From positions 310,001 to 374,000 of the forward strand of contig MCFH01000052.1 in assembly GCA_002104945.1 (NCBI GenBank): a stretch of DNA of 64,000 bases, written 5' to 3'. The first letter of the stretch is position 1. The number at the start of each line of letters is the position of its first letter. Positions 9,494 through 22,232 of this stretch are shown piece after piece. The stretch comes from Piromyces finnis. Its lineage: Eukaryota > Neocallimastigomycota > Neocallimastigomycetes > Neocallimastigales > Neocallimastigaceae. The notes beneath the pieces were generated by a model. The model was not told the origin of the DNA. It saw only the letters and a program-made list of their open reading frames with translations, and did not search any database. The position numbers and the translations under genes are program-made.

Positions 9494-9838
9494 TTTACTA
9501 AATTCATTATAACCAAGTTTATTTCTAAATTGAACATATTAATTAAGTTAGGTCAGAAGGTTCTAACCTTTTTACTATATAGTTAACATAAATAAATTAA
9601 AATTAAAATATATAATAAATATTTATATAATGACTTTAAGCCTATTACTTATTTTTATTTAATTGGCTTAAGTCATTTTAATTATTTGAGAGAGGAATGA
9701 CTATTTCATTTATTTAAATTTCCTTCCACATCAAATGAACAAAGATATATTATATAAACTTTAATAAACATAAAATCTCTAAAATTATTATAATATTTTA
9801 ATAAAATATTACTCTTAATTAAATGAATCAAATATTAT
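9494..9838. repeat. Truncated LTR related to family I
   Basis: It contains TTAGGTCAGAAGG near the start. Further on, runs such as GAGAGGAATGACTATTT and TTTCCTTCCACATCAAATGAACAAAG match 31325-31390 with substitutions. Neither end is clean. Confidence 0.5.
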
Positions 9839-10043
9839 TTCAAAAAGTGATTATTATATTATATCTTCAGATATAACTATATAAGGCATATTTATGAAAT
9901 ATTGTTTTATAAAAATTATCAAAAATTGTTTTATTAAAAACACTCGTTTTTCTAATATTTGAATATTTATAATTTTATTTATTAAATTATTAAAATGATT
10001 ATTAAAATTGTAAAAATATTAACTAAACTATATAATATTTTCT

Positions 10044-10099
<56 letters not shown>

Positions 10100-10608
10100 T
10101 AAAACAAAGATAAAAATTAAAATATTTAACATGTATAAATTTATTAAGTTAAAAATTATAAATGTAAACTTTTTATTTATTTAATTGTTTATTTCTTTTT
10201 AAATTAAATAGTCTATATTTGTTTATAGTTATACTTTAAAATAATAATTTTGTATAAATAGTAATAGAAAATGTTCTTTTTAAAATTGTTCCTAATAATC
10301 CGTCAAAATTAGATAATAATATTAAATTTATTAAATAATATTTATAATTATATTCATATATATACGAGATGTATTAATAATAACATATATATATATATAT
10401 ATTTAATAATACGAGAGTTATTAAATATCAAAATTTATAATTAAATAAACTTTATTTTATAAAACTAACTAATACTTGAAAATGAACAAGTATAAAAATC
10501 ATTTATTTTTATTTTCTTTATTTTTATTTATTAAATATTTTTTTTAGATACAGATATTATTACTTCTATATTCATTTATAGAATTAAGATAATATTCTTA
10601 TTGTATCA
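9839..10608 (+). repeat. Chimeric LTR: family E left half joined to family F right half
   Basis: Up to the TAA repeat at about 10036-10100 the sequence follows family E (compare 24705-24960). After it, the sequence follows family F (compare 27500-28025) and ends TTGTATCA at 10608. The switch coincides with the TAA microsatellite that both families carry. Confidence 0.55.
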
Positions 10609-10611
10609 CTA

Positions 10612-11717
10612 TGATGCGTTGACCGATATATTTTTGAATAATATATGTTTTTTAATAAATAATAAATTCTATATTATTATGATGAAACAATAAATTTAAA
10701 ATAAAATAAAATATATTTTATAATTAACAAATAAATCACTCAAAACTCGAAAATAAACTCTTATTATGTTTTAAATTAAATCTTTATTATATTTTATTAT
10801 CTATTTATTATCTATTTATTGTCTTTTTATTCTCTATTTATTGTCCCCTTTTTATGAAGAAGAATTTTATCTTCCTTTTATACATTTTCATTTATTACAT
10901 GTATTATTATTTTTAACTATTAAATATTATTATTACTATTGTTATTATTTATTAAAATTAAAAGAATAAATTAAAATTATGTCTTAGTATTATAAAATAT
11001 TATAGAATATTACTTATTTGATTTTCTTATTACTTCAAAATGTTTAAATTTAGAAAAATTATTATAAATTATCATTGACTATCATTAAATGTATAATACC
11101 TTGAATAAAATAATTAAAATTTAAAATTAAAATAAAATTAAAATAAAATTAAAATAAAATTAAAATAAAAATATAACAAAATTAAAATATTAAAAGTATC
11201 AATTATTATTAGCACACATTTTATACAGAAACATAAAAGAGTTCTGTATTTTATCTTTGGAATTGTTATTATTGTTCTATTTTCAGGTTTTAAGTTTATC
11301 ATTTTAGTAATAATTACTCAATTAGTTATTTATTAATTTATAAGTTTAAAAGAATTTCTAAAGAACACTTGGATAAACACTAGAATTAATAATTTAATGA
11401 ATACCATTTTATTTTTAGTTTATTTATTCATTTTTATTTATTTATTATTATTTTATTATTTTAGTACATTATTGGATTAAGTCGTTTTATTTATTTAATA
11501 ATTTATTTTATTATTATCACTATTAGGTCGTTTTTACTCAGAATTTATTATATAATAAAGAGAATATTATTTATTTAAGAAAGGGTTATATTTTCATAAA
11601 ATTATTATTCATTCATTTTTAAGTGTTATTATCGTTTATTTTTATTATAAGTTACTATTGGTTAAGTCGTGTTTATTCAGCTAGTTTTTATTATGTTTTT
11701 ATATGAGTAGCGTATCA
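10612..11717 (-). repeat. Solo LTR of the element 3 family
   Basis: It begins TGATGCGTTGACCG and ends GAGTAGCGTATCA, matching the element 3 LTRs (39584-40659) with scattered differences. The flanking 4-mers ACTA and ATAA match at three of four positions, so the target duplication has decayed or is uncertain. Confidence 0.85.
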
Positions 11718-11721
11718 ATAA

Positions 11722-12471
11722 TGATGCAATGTATTTCAAAGACACCATAAATAAAGTATAATTGTGAACGTTAGCAATAGGGAATGATAGTTGAATAATA
11801 TATTAGATAATATTGTATTTATTTCTATTTTATAATAATAAGAATAAATGATAAAAATAATAAAATTTATAATAATATAATTAAATAGATTTTGGTTTAA
11901 AGTTTCTTTATTTAATTATTATTATTATTATGATTATAACATTAATAACATTCAATACTAGTAGAATCGAAAGTTATTGTTTAATAAATATAAATAGTTA
12001 AATATAAAATGTAAATATAAAAATATGTCGATAAAATTACTATTAATAATAAAATATAACTTTTCTGAAATAATAAAAATAAACAATAAATATTCTTTTC
12101 TTTTATAATTAATATTTTAAACTGAATTAAATATAATAAATACTAAATATGTAATTATTAACCTAAAACTACCTAAACTAGAACTATTAAAATAAAATGA
12201 AATAAAATAAAACTTATACTTAAAACTAAAATATCAAATATTATTTATGAATGAAAAGTTCACTCTCCTTTTATATCTTGTTCTTTTTATATCTTTTCAT
12301 TTCTTGTGTAATTAATTATTCTAATATATGTGTAGCATTTGCGTCATAATAATTTATACTAATATAGTTTAATTATTATTAACACTAGTAATTGATATAC
12401 AATTTATAAAAGGATTAGATATTATTCATAAAATATTTAAAATATTATATTTTTCTATGCATCTTGTATCA
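11722..12471. repeat. Solo LTR, family L (750 bp), target duplication ATAA
   Basis: It begins TGATGCAATG and ends CTTGTATCA. The left flank is ATAA (11718-11721). When the later insertions at 12475-13239 and 13245-13824 are removed, the right flank is also ATAA. The TGAT...ATCA ends and 4-bp duplication place it with element 3. Confidence 0.7.
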
Positions 12472-12474
12472 ATA

Positions 12475-13239
12475 TGTAATAATTATATTATATTTATTAT
12501 ATAATAATAATTATTAGCTTCAAATTAATAATATAAATTATTATTAAAATGTGAAAATAAAGGTAAAATTAGAAACTTAACTTAATGAGTTTATTATAAG
12601 AAATTATAATAAACAAACACCAAATGTATCAGAATTTTTTGTGTATTTAATAGTTTTTTAATATTTATTTTATTATTTATTATTTTGTATAAAGTTATTT
12701 ATTATAATTAATCTTATAATAATAACTCTTGATTTCTCAAATCGAACTCAAGAGTACTATTTATATGTTTTATTTTATTAAATTAAAATTTCTAAGAACA
12801 TTCTAATCTTAACAAAAATCTTTTTAGGAAAAGACTAGAAGAAAAACCTAAAAAGTTATTTGATTGATATTCTAATCATACTAATCATCGTAATATTAAG
12901 TAAAACCGTTGATAACGGGTAAAACCTTAATATCCGATTTCCTATTCCATACTAATATATAGTTGTATAATATTTTTAATGTAATTAGTATATGTTTTAC
13001 CTTTTATAATACAAGTGTATATAAATGAATGTATAAATACATAATTAAATAAATTAATCAACCTAATATAGTGAATGAATAATTATTAACTAAATAAATA
13101 TTTATAATATTTAACTTAACAAATAAATATAATAATAAATAAATATATTAATATAATTTAATGGATTAGTGATTATTAACTAAATAAATTATTTATAATA
13201 TTTAATACTAAGAACAAATAATAAGTATTTATTCTTACA
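12475..13239. repeat. Solo LTR, family J (765 bp), target duplication CAATA
   Basis: It begins TGTAATAATT and ends ATTCTTACA. The 5 bp on both sides are CAATA (12470-12474 and 13240-13244). The central part, with GGAAAAGACTAGAAGAAAAA, matches the reverse complement of 38637-39577. Confidence 0.8.
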
Positions 13240-13244
13240 CAATA

Positions 13245-13824
13245 TGATACAATAGAAAATATTATCTTAATTCTATATTTTACTATAGAAAGTGATAATA
13301 TTTGTATCTAAAAAAATAAGAAAATAAAATAAAATAAATGATTTTTATACTTGTTCATTTGCAAGTATTAGTTAATGTTTAAAAATATAAAGTTTATTTA
13401 ATTATAAAATTATATCATTATTTAATAACTCTAGTATTATTAAATAAAAAAAATGTATGTTTTATATTCTAATTTTCAGGGATTATTAGTAACCCTTTTA
13501 AAAAGAAGTTTTATTATAAAATCATTTTTTGAATTTAATATTTAAAATTATATATCTAATTTTCCTGGATTATTAGGAACAATTTTAAAAAGAACATTTT
13601 CTATTACTATTTATACAAAATTATTATTTTAAAGTATAATTATAAACAAATATAAACTATTTAATTTAAAAAGAATTAAACAATTAAATAAACAAAAAGT
13701 TTACATTTATAATTTTTAATTTAATAATTTTATACATGTTAAATATTTTAATTTTTATCTGTATTTTAATTATTGTTATTATTATTATTATTAATTTATA
13801 ATTTATAAATTTAATTATTTATCA
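13245..13824 (-). repeat. Solo LTR, family F (580 bp), target duplication AATA
   Basis: Reverse complement of the family F LTR, running from TGATACAATAG to AATTATTTATCA. AATA flanks both ends (13241-13244 and 13825-13828). Confidence 0.82.
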
Positions 13825-13828
13825 AATA

Positions 13829-14406
13829 ATGATAACGGATTGGTAGTTATATTACAACTTTTCAACTACTTCTTCTGTTATCTTATATTGTTTTATCTCG
13901 ACAGTTATTGTACGAGCTTTAACAATATCTACTAGTTTTATTTAATATATTTAATTTATTTTATAATTTTAATAGTTTTATTATTTTAATAATATTTATA
14001 TAGAATAATAACACCAGATTTACTCTATAAAATATTATTTATTATTAACACAATAATCACACATCAGACAAGTTTAATTTCGTTTTTATATTTTCTTTTA
14101 TTTATTGTTTTTACACTCTCTTTAGCAATAATTTTTATTATATAAAAACTTATTTTTGTCTTTTAAATATTATTATGTATTAACTAATTAATTATATCAA
14201 CTATTATTAAAATTTAACTTATTATTAATAATCTAAGTCTTCTTATTTTCTATTAAAATTTATTATTATTCTTTATATTAAAAATTATTTTTTATAATTT
14301 AACCCAATCAAATATATAAATTTATAAAATATTTGATTTTATGTAAATTATATTTTTTATAATAAACTATATAAAATTATTTAATAATTATTTTTATAAT
14401 AAAATA
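13829..14406. other. AT-rich stretch without a gene; possible LTR fragment
   Basis: No ORF or RNA gene was seen. TGATAACGGATTGG at 13830 resembles a TGAT-type LTR start, but no matching end is visible before the family D LTR at 14407. Confidence 0.4.
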
Positions 14407-15434
14407 TGTAAAAGTTTTACTAAACTTATAATTTAATATTAAAATATTAAATTAAATAAAAGATTAAAGATAACTAGGTTAGAAAAAATGTTTTATTAAA
14501 ATAATCTTAATTGTTTTATAAATGAATAATTAAATTATGTATTATAGTTAAAATAATTTCTTTTTATTTTATTTAAAGAATATATATAATAATAAGATTA
14601 TTTAATAGTAATACTTATTAAGTATTAATAAGGTAATAATCTTTACAAAGATTTAATTCATAAAACTATTCTAAACTATTTATACTATTTGTAATTTTAC
14701 ATTTAATACTAAAATAACTTTTTAGTACATGATTATATTCATAATATATTTTATAATACTAAGGCTAAACTTAAGACTTACTACTAATTATTAAAAATAA
14801 CTATTGTTTATATATTTATAATATTAATTATTTCTTAATTATAATATAATTCATTGAATATAATATTAATAATTATAATCTTTTAATTCAAAGATTATAA
14901 GATATGTTATTGAAATAATTATTATAAAATAAAGTTAATTAATTCCGGAAAATAATTTTAATTTAATTAAAACAATAATTTATATCCTTTTGGGTGAATG
15001 ATTTATGTTCAATACATCAGGGGTGATCATTCTCTGAATAAACAATTAATCATTACTAACAAAATATCTTTAAATTGGAATATCTCGTGAACCAGCAGAG
15101 ATATTGACCTGATTTTAAGATATGATGTTTATCTCAAGTGTGGCTATCTAATGAACCCATAATCTCTCAACCATAATTTCCCAAAAATCACTATTCGTTA
15201 AAGAGATACGCATGTTTTTCCTTATTTAATTTTAACGATAAGGGTTAAAGTTATTTGTTATAAAATTATTAAGGGTTAAGGTCATATCTTAACCTTTTCT
15301 AAATTTTTTAAAAATTTCTTAATATAAATTTATAATTTATTTGAAAATAAAATATTATTGATTTTGAAATTTTATAAGTAATTTTACAATTTCAAGTGAT
15401 CTTGAAATTACAGATTCCACTAGTATTCGTGACA
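14407..15434. repeat. LTR, family D (1028 bp), no target duplication seen
   Basis: It begins TGTAAAAGTTTTAC and ends ATTCGTGACA. It lacks the minisatellite expansion of the 776 copy. The flanks AAATA and ATTAA do not match, and a family E tail follows directly, so this copy may have recombined after insertion. Confidence 0.8.
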
Positions 15435-15489
15435 ATTAAAAATCAGGTATAATAATAATTTTATATTTATTAATTTCATTATTTAAAGA
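15435..15489 (-). repeat. Tail fragment of a family E LTR
   Basis: AAAAATCAGGTATAATAAT to TTTCATTATT matches the last ~45 bp of the family E copies ending at 17146, 25474 and 38624. Confidence 0.5.
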
Positions 15490-16336
<847 letters not shown>

Positions 16337-16340
16337 AAAA

Positions 16341-17146
16341 TAATATAATTTGATAATAATCTAAATTTTGATGTAAAATTCAAAATTTAGATTATTATAT
16401 TATATCTTTTGTTATAACTATATAAGTTATATTGATTAAGATTTAAAATCGTTTTTATAAAAATTAATAAAATTGTTTTGTTAAAACACTAAATTGTTTT
16501 ATTAGAAAAACTTGTTTTTCTAATATTTAAATATTTAAAATTTTAGTTATTAAATTATTAAAATGATTATTAAAATTATAAAAATATTAACTAACTATAT
16601 AATATTTTCTTTATTAATAATAATAATAATAATAATTAAAATAAGAATATTTACATGTATTTATATTTTCTTTTGAATTTAAACTATTTACATTAAAACA
16701 ATAAAATTAATAACTATTTACAATAAAAGTAATAAAAGTAATTAGAAATAACAATAAAAGAAATAATTAAAAGTTAAAGAATATAAAAAGTTGTTTATTT
16801 TACAATTAATTAAAGTAATAATTATTTTTAATGTTTTAATAAAGGTGTTTAATTATATTATTTTATAACATGAATTATTATATTTGTTTACTTTTAAAGT
16901 GTAATTTACTAACGAAGTTATTAAATATTTAATTTAACAATTAATTTAACAAAAGTTATATATTTTGATCTCGATTAATTAAAGTTTATTATTTTCTTTC
17001 AATAATCAAAATATATGCAGTGTTTAGGATTAATTTCATTTTAGAATTTTAGTAGAGTACTTAATTAAACTATAACTTATTTTAAGTTACTTTTAGGGTT
17101 AACTTAAAAATCAGGTTTAATAATAATTTTATATTTATTAATTTCA
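16341..17146 (-). repeat. LTR, family E (about 806 bp)
   Basis: It aligns with 24672-25474 and 37834-38624 from TAATATAATTTGATAAT to TTAATTTCA. The orientation follows from the primer-site-like sequence beside the 24672 copy. Ends are approximate. Confidence 0.6.
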
Positions 17147-17155
17147 TTATTTATC

Positions 17156-17285
17156 TGATACGTTATAAAATAAAATATCATAATATTATTATTTATTTTG
17201 AGGTTGTGGTAATAAGGAATATTGCTGAAATAATATATTCCAGTTATTAATAATTATGTGATATAGTTATTATGTATTTATTTAC

Positions 17286-17339
<54 letters not shown>

Positions 17340-17749
17340 AACAAAATAAGCCTTTTATTATTATTAAATATTTATCTTTATTAAAATATATTATAATTAG
17401 TATTTTTACATTTATTTATTATTAATAATACATATTTAAAATAACTATATTTCCTATATAAATATACTACTTATTCACTATTAATATTACTAAACTACTA
17501 CTAAATTTCTCATTTTATTATATCTTATTATCTTTGGAACTTAATTACAAAATCAAGAACATCATTTTAATTATTTAATTATTAATTATATTTATATTAG
17601 TACATATTAAATATTTTTTTTTAATTAATTTCATATTAATTAATTTCATTATTAATTAAAGTTATTATTAATTTATTATTATCTTAACCCTTATATGAAT
17701 TAACCTGGAATTTCTACCAAAAGTAGTATTTTCTGTTCGTCACGTATCA
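17156..17749 (-). repeat. 3' LTR of the gag-only element
   Basis: It begins TGATACGTTATAAAAT and ends CGTCACGTATCA; 594 bp. Confidence 0.88.
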
Positions 17750-17789
17750 AGATGCCCCCACTTTAGATGAGACTTCGTCCCTTGAAGTC
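17750..17789 (-). other. Purine tract and pre-PPT hairpin of the gag-only element
   Basis: In sense: GACTTC-AAGGGAC-GAAGTC (17789-17771), then TCATCTAAAGTGGGGGCATCT next to the LTR. The layout is the same as in element 3 and family F. Confidence 0.65.
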
Positions 17790-17876
17790 AACAAAGGATT
17801 AATAAAATTATAGGTTTTTATATTGTTCTTATACTAAATATATAATAAATAAAAATAAAATTTATATTTCAAGTAT

Positions 17877-19007
17877 TTATCGTTTTCTTTTTCTCTTATA
17901 CCTATAGTTCCTTTCTAACATTTTGGTATCCTTTCTATTATTTCCATAATTAAATGAAAATTTTTCTTTTATGTTACTTTGCATTGTATCTATTTCTGTT
18001 TTATTATATTTATGATTAACTATTAATAATTGACAATGATTCTTTAAAGTATCTCTAATATAATTATTTTTATAAATATTATTTTCATCATTGGTATTTT
18101 TATCTTCAATATCAACTCCATTAATTATGCTTTCTAAACGTTTTTTAATCTTTTTATTACGTAAACATTTATAATCTTCTAATATTTTATTATTAAGTAT
18201 TTTATCTTGAAGTTTTAGAATTTTATCTTCATCACAATCACTTAGGTTTATTGAATTTAATAAATTATTATTACATTCCATGTCCTCATATTTATTATTA
18301 AAATTTTCATTACATGTATCAGCTTCATTTTCATCTTCTATTATATTTTCTCTTTCATTATTTACATTTGATAAATCCATATTTTTTTCACAATCATCAT
18401 TACTATTAATATTAATATCATTAATTCTTGGATTTAAAGTTGTCATATTAATATTCATAATTGAACCAAAAGAATAATTTAATTCATTATTAAATACATT
18501 ATATTCCTCAACTTTTGAAGCTAACTCTGCAACTTTAAAAGCTTCTTCAATAGTTTTACAATCATTTAATAGAACATTTGAATAAATATATGGTCTACTT
18601 TTTAGCATTTCAACATAATTATTAACATTAAAAAGTTTTTTATAATTTTCATCTAATAAATTATATTTTATTCTTACGCGATAATTAAATAGCTTTATTC
18701 TTTCATTATTTTTTATTTTCAATGATAATAAAATATTGAATTTATCATTTTGTGTTATATTTAAATATTCTTCAATTATTTTTTGTATATCATCAAAGGT
18801 TGGATATTTTCCATAATTAAATTTATATTCTTCGAGTATATATTTTACATCTTCATTAACACATTCCTTTATAAAAGTAAATATTCGCCTTGGACTAATT
18901 ATTTCATACATTTCCATAATTTCACTAAATTCTTGGATCCAATTATCAATATCCTTTCCAAAGTCATCCAACAATGGAAGCATGTTTATTATTTCAAACG
19001 GATCCAT
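17877..19007 (-). CDS. Gag-like protein of the non-autonomous element
   Basis: 376 residues. The N-terminal ~200 residues align by eye with element 3 Gag. Shared features are a ..MLP start, W..EFS, ..IF.. followed by ..KECV, Y-P-T/S near 70, EEYL.IT, and EAFKVAELAS/E near 165. The C-terminal half is different. It is acidic and Asn-rich, lacks the CCHC knuckle, and ends in a very basic YRYKRKRKR tail that could bind nucleic acid. The ATG is the first in frame. A frame kept open without pol suggests selection on Gag or recent origin. A role in packaging its own RNA into particles made by element 3 relatives is an inference. Confidence 0.8.
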   Translation of the reverse strand: MDPFEIINMLPLLDDFGKDIDNWIQEFSEIMEMYEIISPRRIFTFIKECVNEDVKYILEEYKFNYGKYPTFDDIQKIIEEYLNITQNDKFNILLSLKIKNNERIKLFNYRVRIKYNLLDENYKKLFNVNNYVEMLKSRPYIYSNVLLNDCKTIEEAFKVAELASKVEEYNVFNNELNYSFGSIMNINMTTLNPRINDININSNDDCEKNMDLSNVNNERENIIEDENEADTCNENFNNKYEDMECNNNLLNSINLSDCDEDKILKLQDKILNNKILEDYKCLRNKKIKKRLESIINGVDIEDKNTNDENNIYKNNYIRDTLKNHCQLLIVNHKYNKTEIDTMQSNIKEKFSFNYGNNRKDTKMLERNYRYKRKRKR

Positions 19008-19132
19008 TTTCTTTTTCTTTTCTTTTCTCTTTTTTTTATATCTATATATATATTATAATATTTATTATTATGTTTTCCTATCTTTATAAATCTCATATTA
19101 TTATAACTGTTTTCATATTACTTCAGTATTAC

Positions 19133-19152
19133 CACGCCCGGATTCTCCACCA
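19133..19152 (-). other. tRNA-type primer-binding site of the gag-only element
   Basis: In sense TGGTGGAGAATCCGGGCGTG, 7 nt inside the 5' LTR. It is identical over 20 nt to the element 3 site. Its complement ends in CCA and would fit a tRNA whose 5' end starts GGAGAAT. I could not name that tRNA. Confidence 0.75.
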
Positions 19153-19159
19153 AATTTTA

Positions 19160-19289
19160 TGATACGTTATAAAATAAAATATCATAATATTATTATTTAT
19201 TTTGAGGTTGTGGTAATAAGGAATATTGCTGAAATAATATATTCCAGTTATTAATAATTATGTGATATAGTTATTATGTATTTATTTAC

Positions 19290-19346
<57 letters not shown>

Positions 19347-19756
19347 AACAAAATAAGCCTTTTATTATTATTAAATATTTATCTTTATTAAAATATATTA
19401 TAATTAGTATTTTTACATTTATTTATTATTAATAATACATATTTAAAATAACTATATTTCCTATATAAATATACTACTTATTCACTATTAATATTACTAA
19501 ACTACTACTAAATTTCTCATTTTATTATATCTTATTATCTTTGGAACTTAATTACAAAATCAAGAACATCATTTTAATTATTTAATTATTAATTATATTT
19601 ATATTAGTACATATTAAATATTTTTTTTTAATTAATTTCATATTAATTAATTTCATTATTAATTAAAGTTATTATTAATTTATTATTATCTTAACCCTTA
19701 TATGAATTAACCTGGAATTTCTACCAAAAGTAGTATTTTCTGTTCGTCACGTATCA
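19160..19756 (-). repeat. 5' LTR of the gag-only element
   Basis: 597 bp, matching 17156-17749 apart from one extra TTA repeat unit. Confidence 0.88.
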
Positions 19757-19882
19757 TATCTGTTACGGTTCGAGGAATTTACTTTTATTTATAAAATATT
19801 AATAAATTTATTAATACTCAGAAATAATATTAAAATGAAATAAGAAAAATTGTTTTATTAAGATATTAATATAAAATTATAA

Positions 19883-19913
<31 letters not shown>

Positions 19914-20041
19914 TATTTGTATATTCTCTAATTCTTATAATATACACCTTTTTATACTTTTTGTAAAAAGTTAAGTAGTGTTAATTAAAAGAATTAGTCT
20001 TTAATTATTTACATTAATTTTAGTATTTAAATTACTTTTAA

Positions 20042-21367
20042 ATGAGTGACGCAGGCTCTGAGGCGAGTTCCATGATGGATATTGAGGATGAGACTGGTAA
20101 AAGCGTTAACACCAGGGGAAAACTCATCCCAAAACCTCCAAGTTTTTCAGGAAAAAGAAGTGAACTTCTTTATTTCCTGGCAAGACTGGAGAAATATTTC
20201 AAGTATAACTTAGAAGAAGATGCTACCGACGCCTACAAGCTGGATATCTTGGGATGCTACCTGGAAGGAACCGCCGCCGAATGGTTTGCCGACTTAGAAC
20301 GAGAAGAAAGCCCCCTGTTGAACTCTTACGAAGATTTTATTGAGGCAATAAAGGCTCGCTACAAGACTTGCAACAGCGCCGACGTAGCTAACAGTCGGTT
20401 GGTGAAGATAAAAGCAGGACAATTCAGAAACGTAATGGACTACTGTAAAGCTTTTGAGAAGATGGCCAGGGATTCGTCATTTAATGATGAAGCTAAGATC
20501 TACTTCTTTATGGAAGGACTACCAACATCCGTCAAGGACAAAGCAAGGCTACTATATCCAAAAATTAGAAAACTTACCGAATTGATCAATGTGGTTGCCG
20601 CTAATGCCGAAGTTGAATGGAAGATTTATGGAAAAGATCCCATGGAGGTTGACGGAAAGAAAGTTAGAAGATATAATAGACACTTAGGAACTAACAGATA
20701 TGCTTCTTATGGAACCAAGTATAATAACTATGTGGATCAAGAAGACTACCAAAATTCGACCAAACCAAGAAAATGCTTTTTCTGCAAAAGGACTGGACAC
20801 TTGAAGAAAGATTGTCCTCAACTTAAGGACAAAATAATAAATCGACCAAAAGCATTTATGGCTACTACCGCTGGAAGAATGTTAAATGTTTACGATATTC
20901 TGTTACAAGTTAATAGTGGTGTGTATCTTAAGGCTCTTGTGGATTCTGGCTCGGACTTGGACTTTTTGGATTGGAAGGCTGTTGATAAGTACAAGATTTC
21001 ATTCCAAAGAATGTTTAAGGATAAGTATGTGGAAGGCATAGGTGGTAATGGATTCTTGAAGTATGAAACAATTCCTTTGATCATGAATATCAAGAATCAT
21101 AAGGAATCCATTCAATTCTACCTTACCGATCTTCCTTCTGGTATTTCTGATATTTTGGGCAAGAATTGGTTAAGAAAACATGATCCTACAATTAGCTTTA
21201 AGGATCAAACTCTAGAATTTAAGTCCAAATTCTGTTCTTTAAATTGCTGTGCTACTCCAGGAGAAATGGAAAAAAGAAGCAAAGAAGAAGAATTGTCCAA
21301 GGAAGAAGAAAGAAGAAAAGAAAAGGAACTTGTACAAGAAATATTCAGCAACTATAAAAATAGTTAA
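20042..21367 (+). CDS. Gag-protease protein without reverse transcriptase
   Basis: 441 residues. A retrotransposon Gag domain spans about 30-195, with W81 and F82 in the AAEWF motif and FxEGLP near 156-161. A CCHC knuckle CFFC..TGH....C lies at 245-258. A retropepsin domain has Asp301 in VDSGSD and continues to ILGKNWLRKH near 370-380. The chain ends with a Lys/Glu-rich helix-like tail (409-441) where RT would normally begin. No RT, RNase H or integrase follows. The ORF starts within the last bases shared with LTR K and runs opposite to that LTR. It is visibly richer in GC than its surroundings. It may be a fragment of an unseen element, a non-autonomous gag-pro element, or a co-opted gag gene. 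Confidence 0.8.
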   Translation: MSDAGSEASSMMDIEDETGKSVNTRGKLIPKPPSFSGKRSELLYFLARLEKYFKYNLEEDATDAYKLDILGCYLEGTAAEWFADLEREESPLLNSYEDFIEAIKARYKTCNSADVANSRLVKIKAGQFRNVMDYCKAFEKMARDSSFNDEAKIYFFMEGLPTSVKDKARLLYPKIRKLTELINVVAANAEVEWKIYGKDPMEVDGKKVRRYNRHLGTNRYASYGTKYNNYVDQEDYQNSTKPRKCFFCKRTGHLKKDCPQLKDKIINRPKAFMATTAGRMLNVYDILLQVNSGVYLKALVDSGSDLDFLDWKAVDKYKISFQRMFKDKYVEGIGGNGFLKYETIPLIMNIKNHKESIQFYLTDLPSGISDILGKNWLRKHDPTISFKDQTLEFKSKFCSLNCCATPGEMEKRSKEEELSKEEERRKEKELVQEIFSNYKNS

Positions 21368-22232
21368 AAAAATAGAGATAGTGTGTAAAAGTTTTATAAA
21401 TGTAAAACAGATTATAAAATTTTTTACAATAAAACAACAACACAAAATAAAGAAAAAACAAGAAAATAAATTATATTTAAAAAAATATCTCTTTTATTAA
21501 TTTTATTTAGTTATTAACTAAATAATAGTCAATAACAATTACATCGTTTTAATCAAGAAATTTTACATGTATTTATATTTTTTTGTAAATTATATTTTAA
21601 TATACTATTCTATTTAATTATACATATATTCAATATAAAATAAACAAAACTAATTTAATACTAATTTAATTAAATAATAAAATAATAAAACTAAACTAAA
21701 ACTAATTAAATACACTTTTGATTCAATTTGAGTAAACTGCAAATTGAATACAGTCCATGTATTACCTATATATTAATTAAATATTAATAATACTATTTAT
21801 TATATATTTATAATTAAAAATACTAATTTAAAACTACGCTAAAGTTATTAAACTAATTTTAATTAAATAAAAACTTTTTAAGATTTAATTTGAATATTTA
21901 AAATATTTAAATTTAATTATCCATTAATTTAAATATTTATCCAAATTTCATTTCTAACTTTGATATTTTAAAATTAATATTTATTTAATTATTCCATAAA
22001 ATTTATACAATAAATTTTATAAACAATTTTTTCATTAAAATATCAAAATTATTATTCAATAATTATTAATTAATTATTAAATAATTTAAAGATATACTTT
22101 ATATCTTTACATAGTGAAATTAAAAATAAAGAAAATAGAAAAATTATAGATAAAACTAAAAGTACATGTATTAAAAAGAAATGTAATAAAAACTTAAAAT
22201 TAAATAAAAGGAATGTTCAAAAGTATATTGTA
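21368..22232. other. AT-rich segment downstream of gag-protease, no gene seen
   Basis: No ORF of note and no repeat shared with other parts of the window. It belongs to the segment absent from the 60157 copy of LTR K, so it probably arrived with the gag-protease ORF. Confidence 0.5.

Larger units (their letters stand above)
17156..19756 (-). mobile_element. Non-autonomous LTR element encoding only Gag (TR-GAG type)
   Basis: A 2.6-kb element with LTRs of 594 bp (17156-17749) and 597 bp (19160-19756). The LTRs differ by one TTA unit. It has a 4-bp target duplication TATC (17152-17155 and 19757-19760), a primer site, a purine tract and a single intact gag frame. There is no protease, RT or integrase. 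The 3' internal end still matches the end of element 3's pol, so it looks like an internal-deletion derivative of an element 3 relative. It must be mobilised in trans if it moves. Confidence 0.85.
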
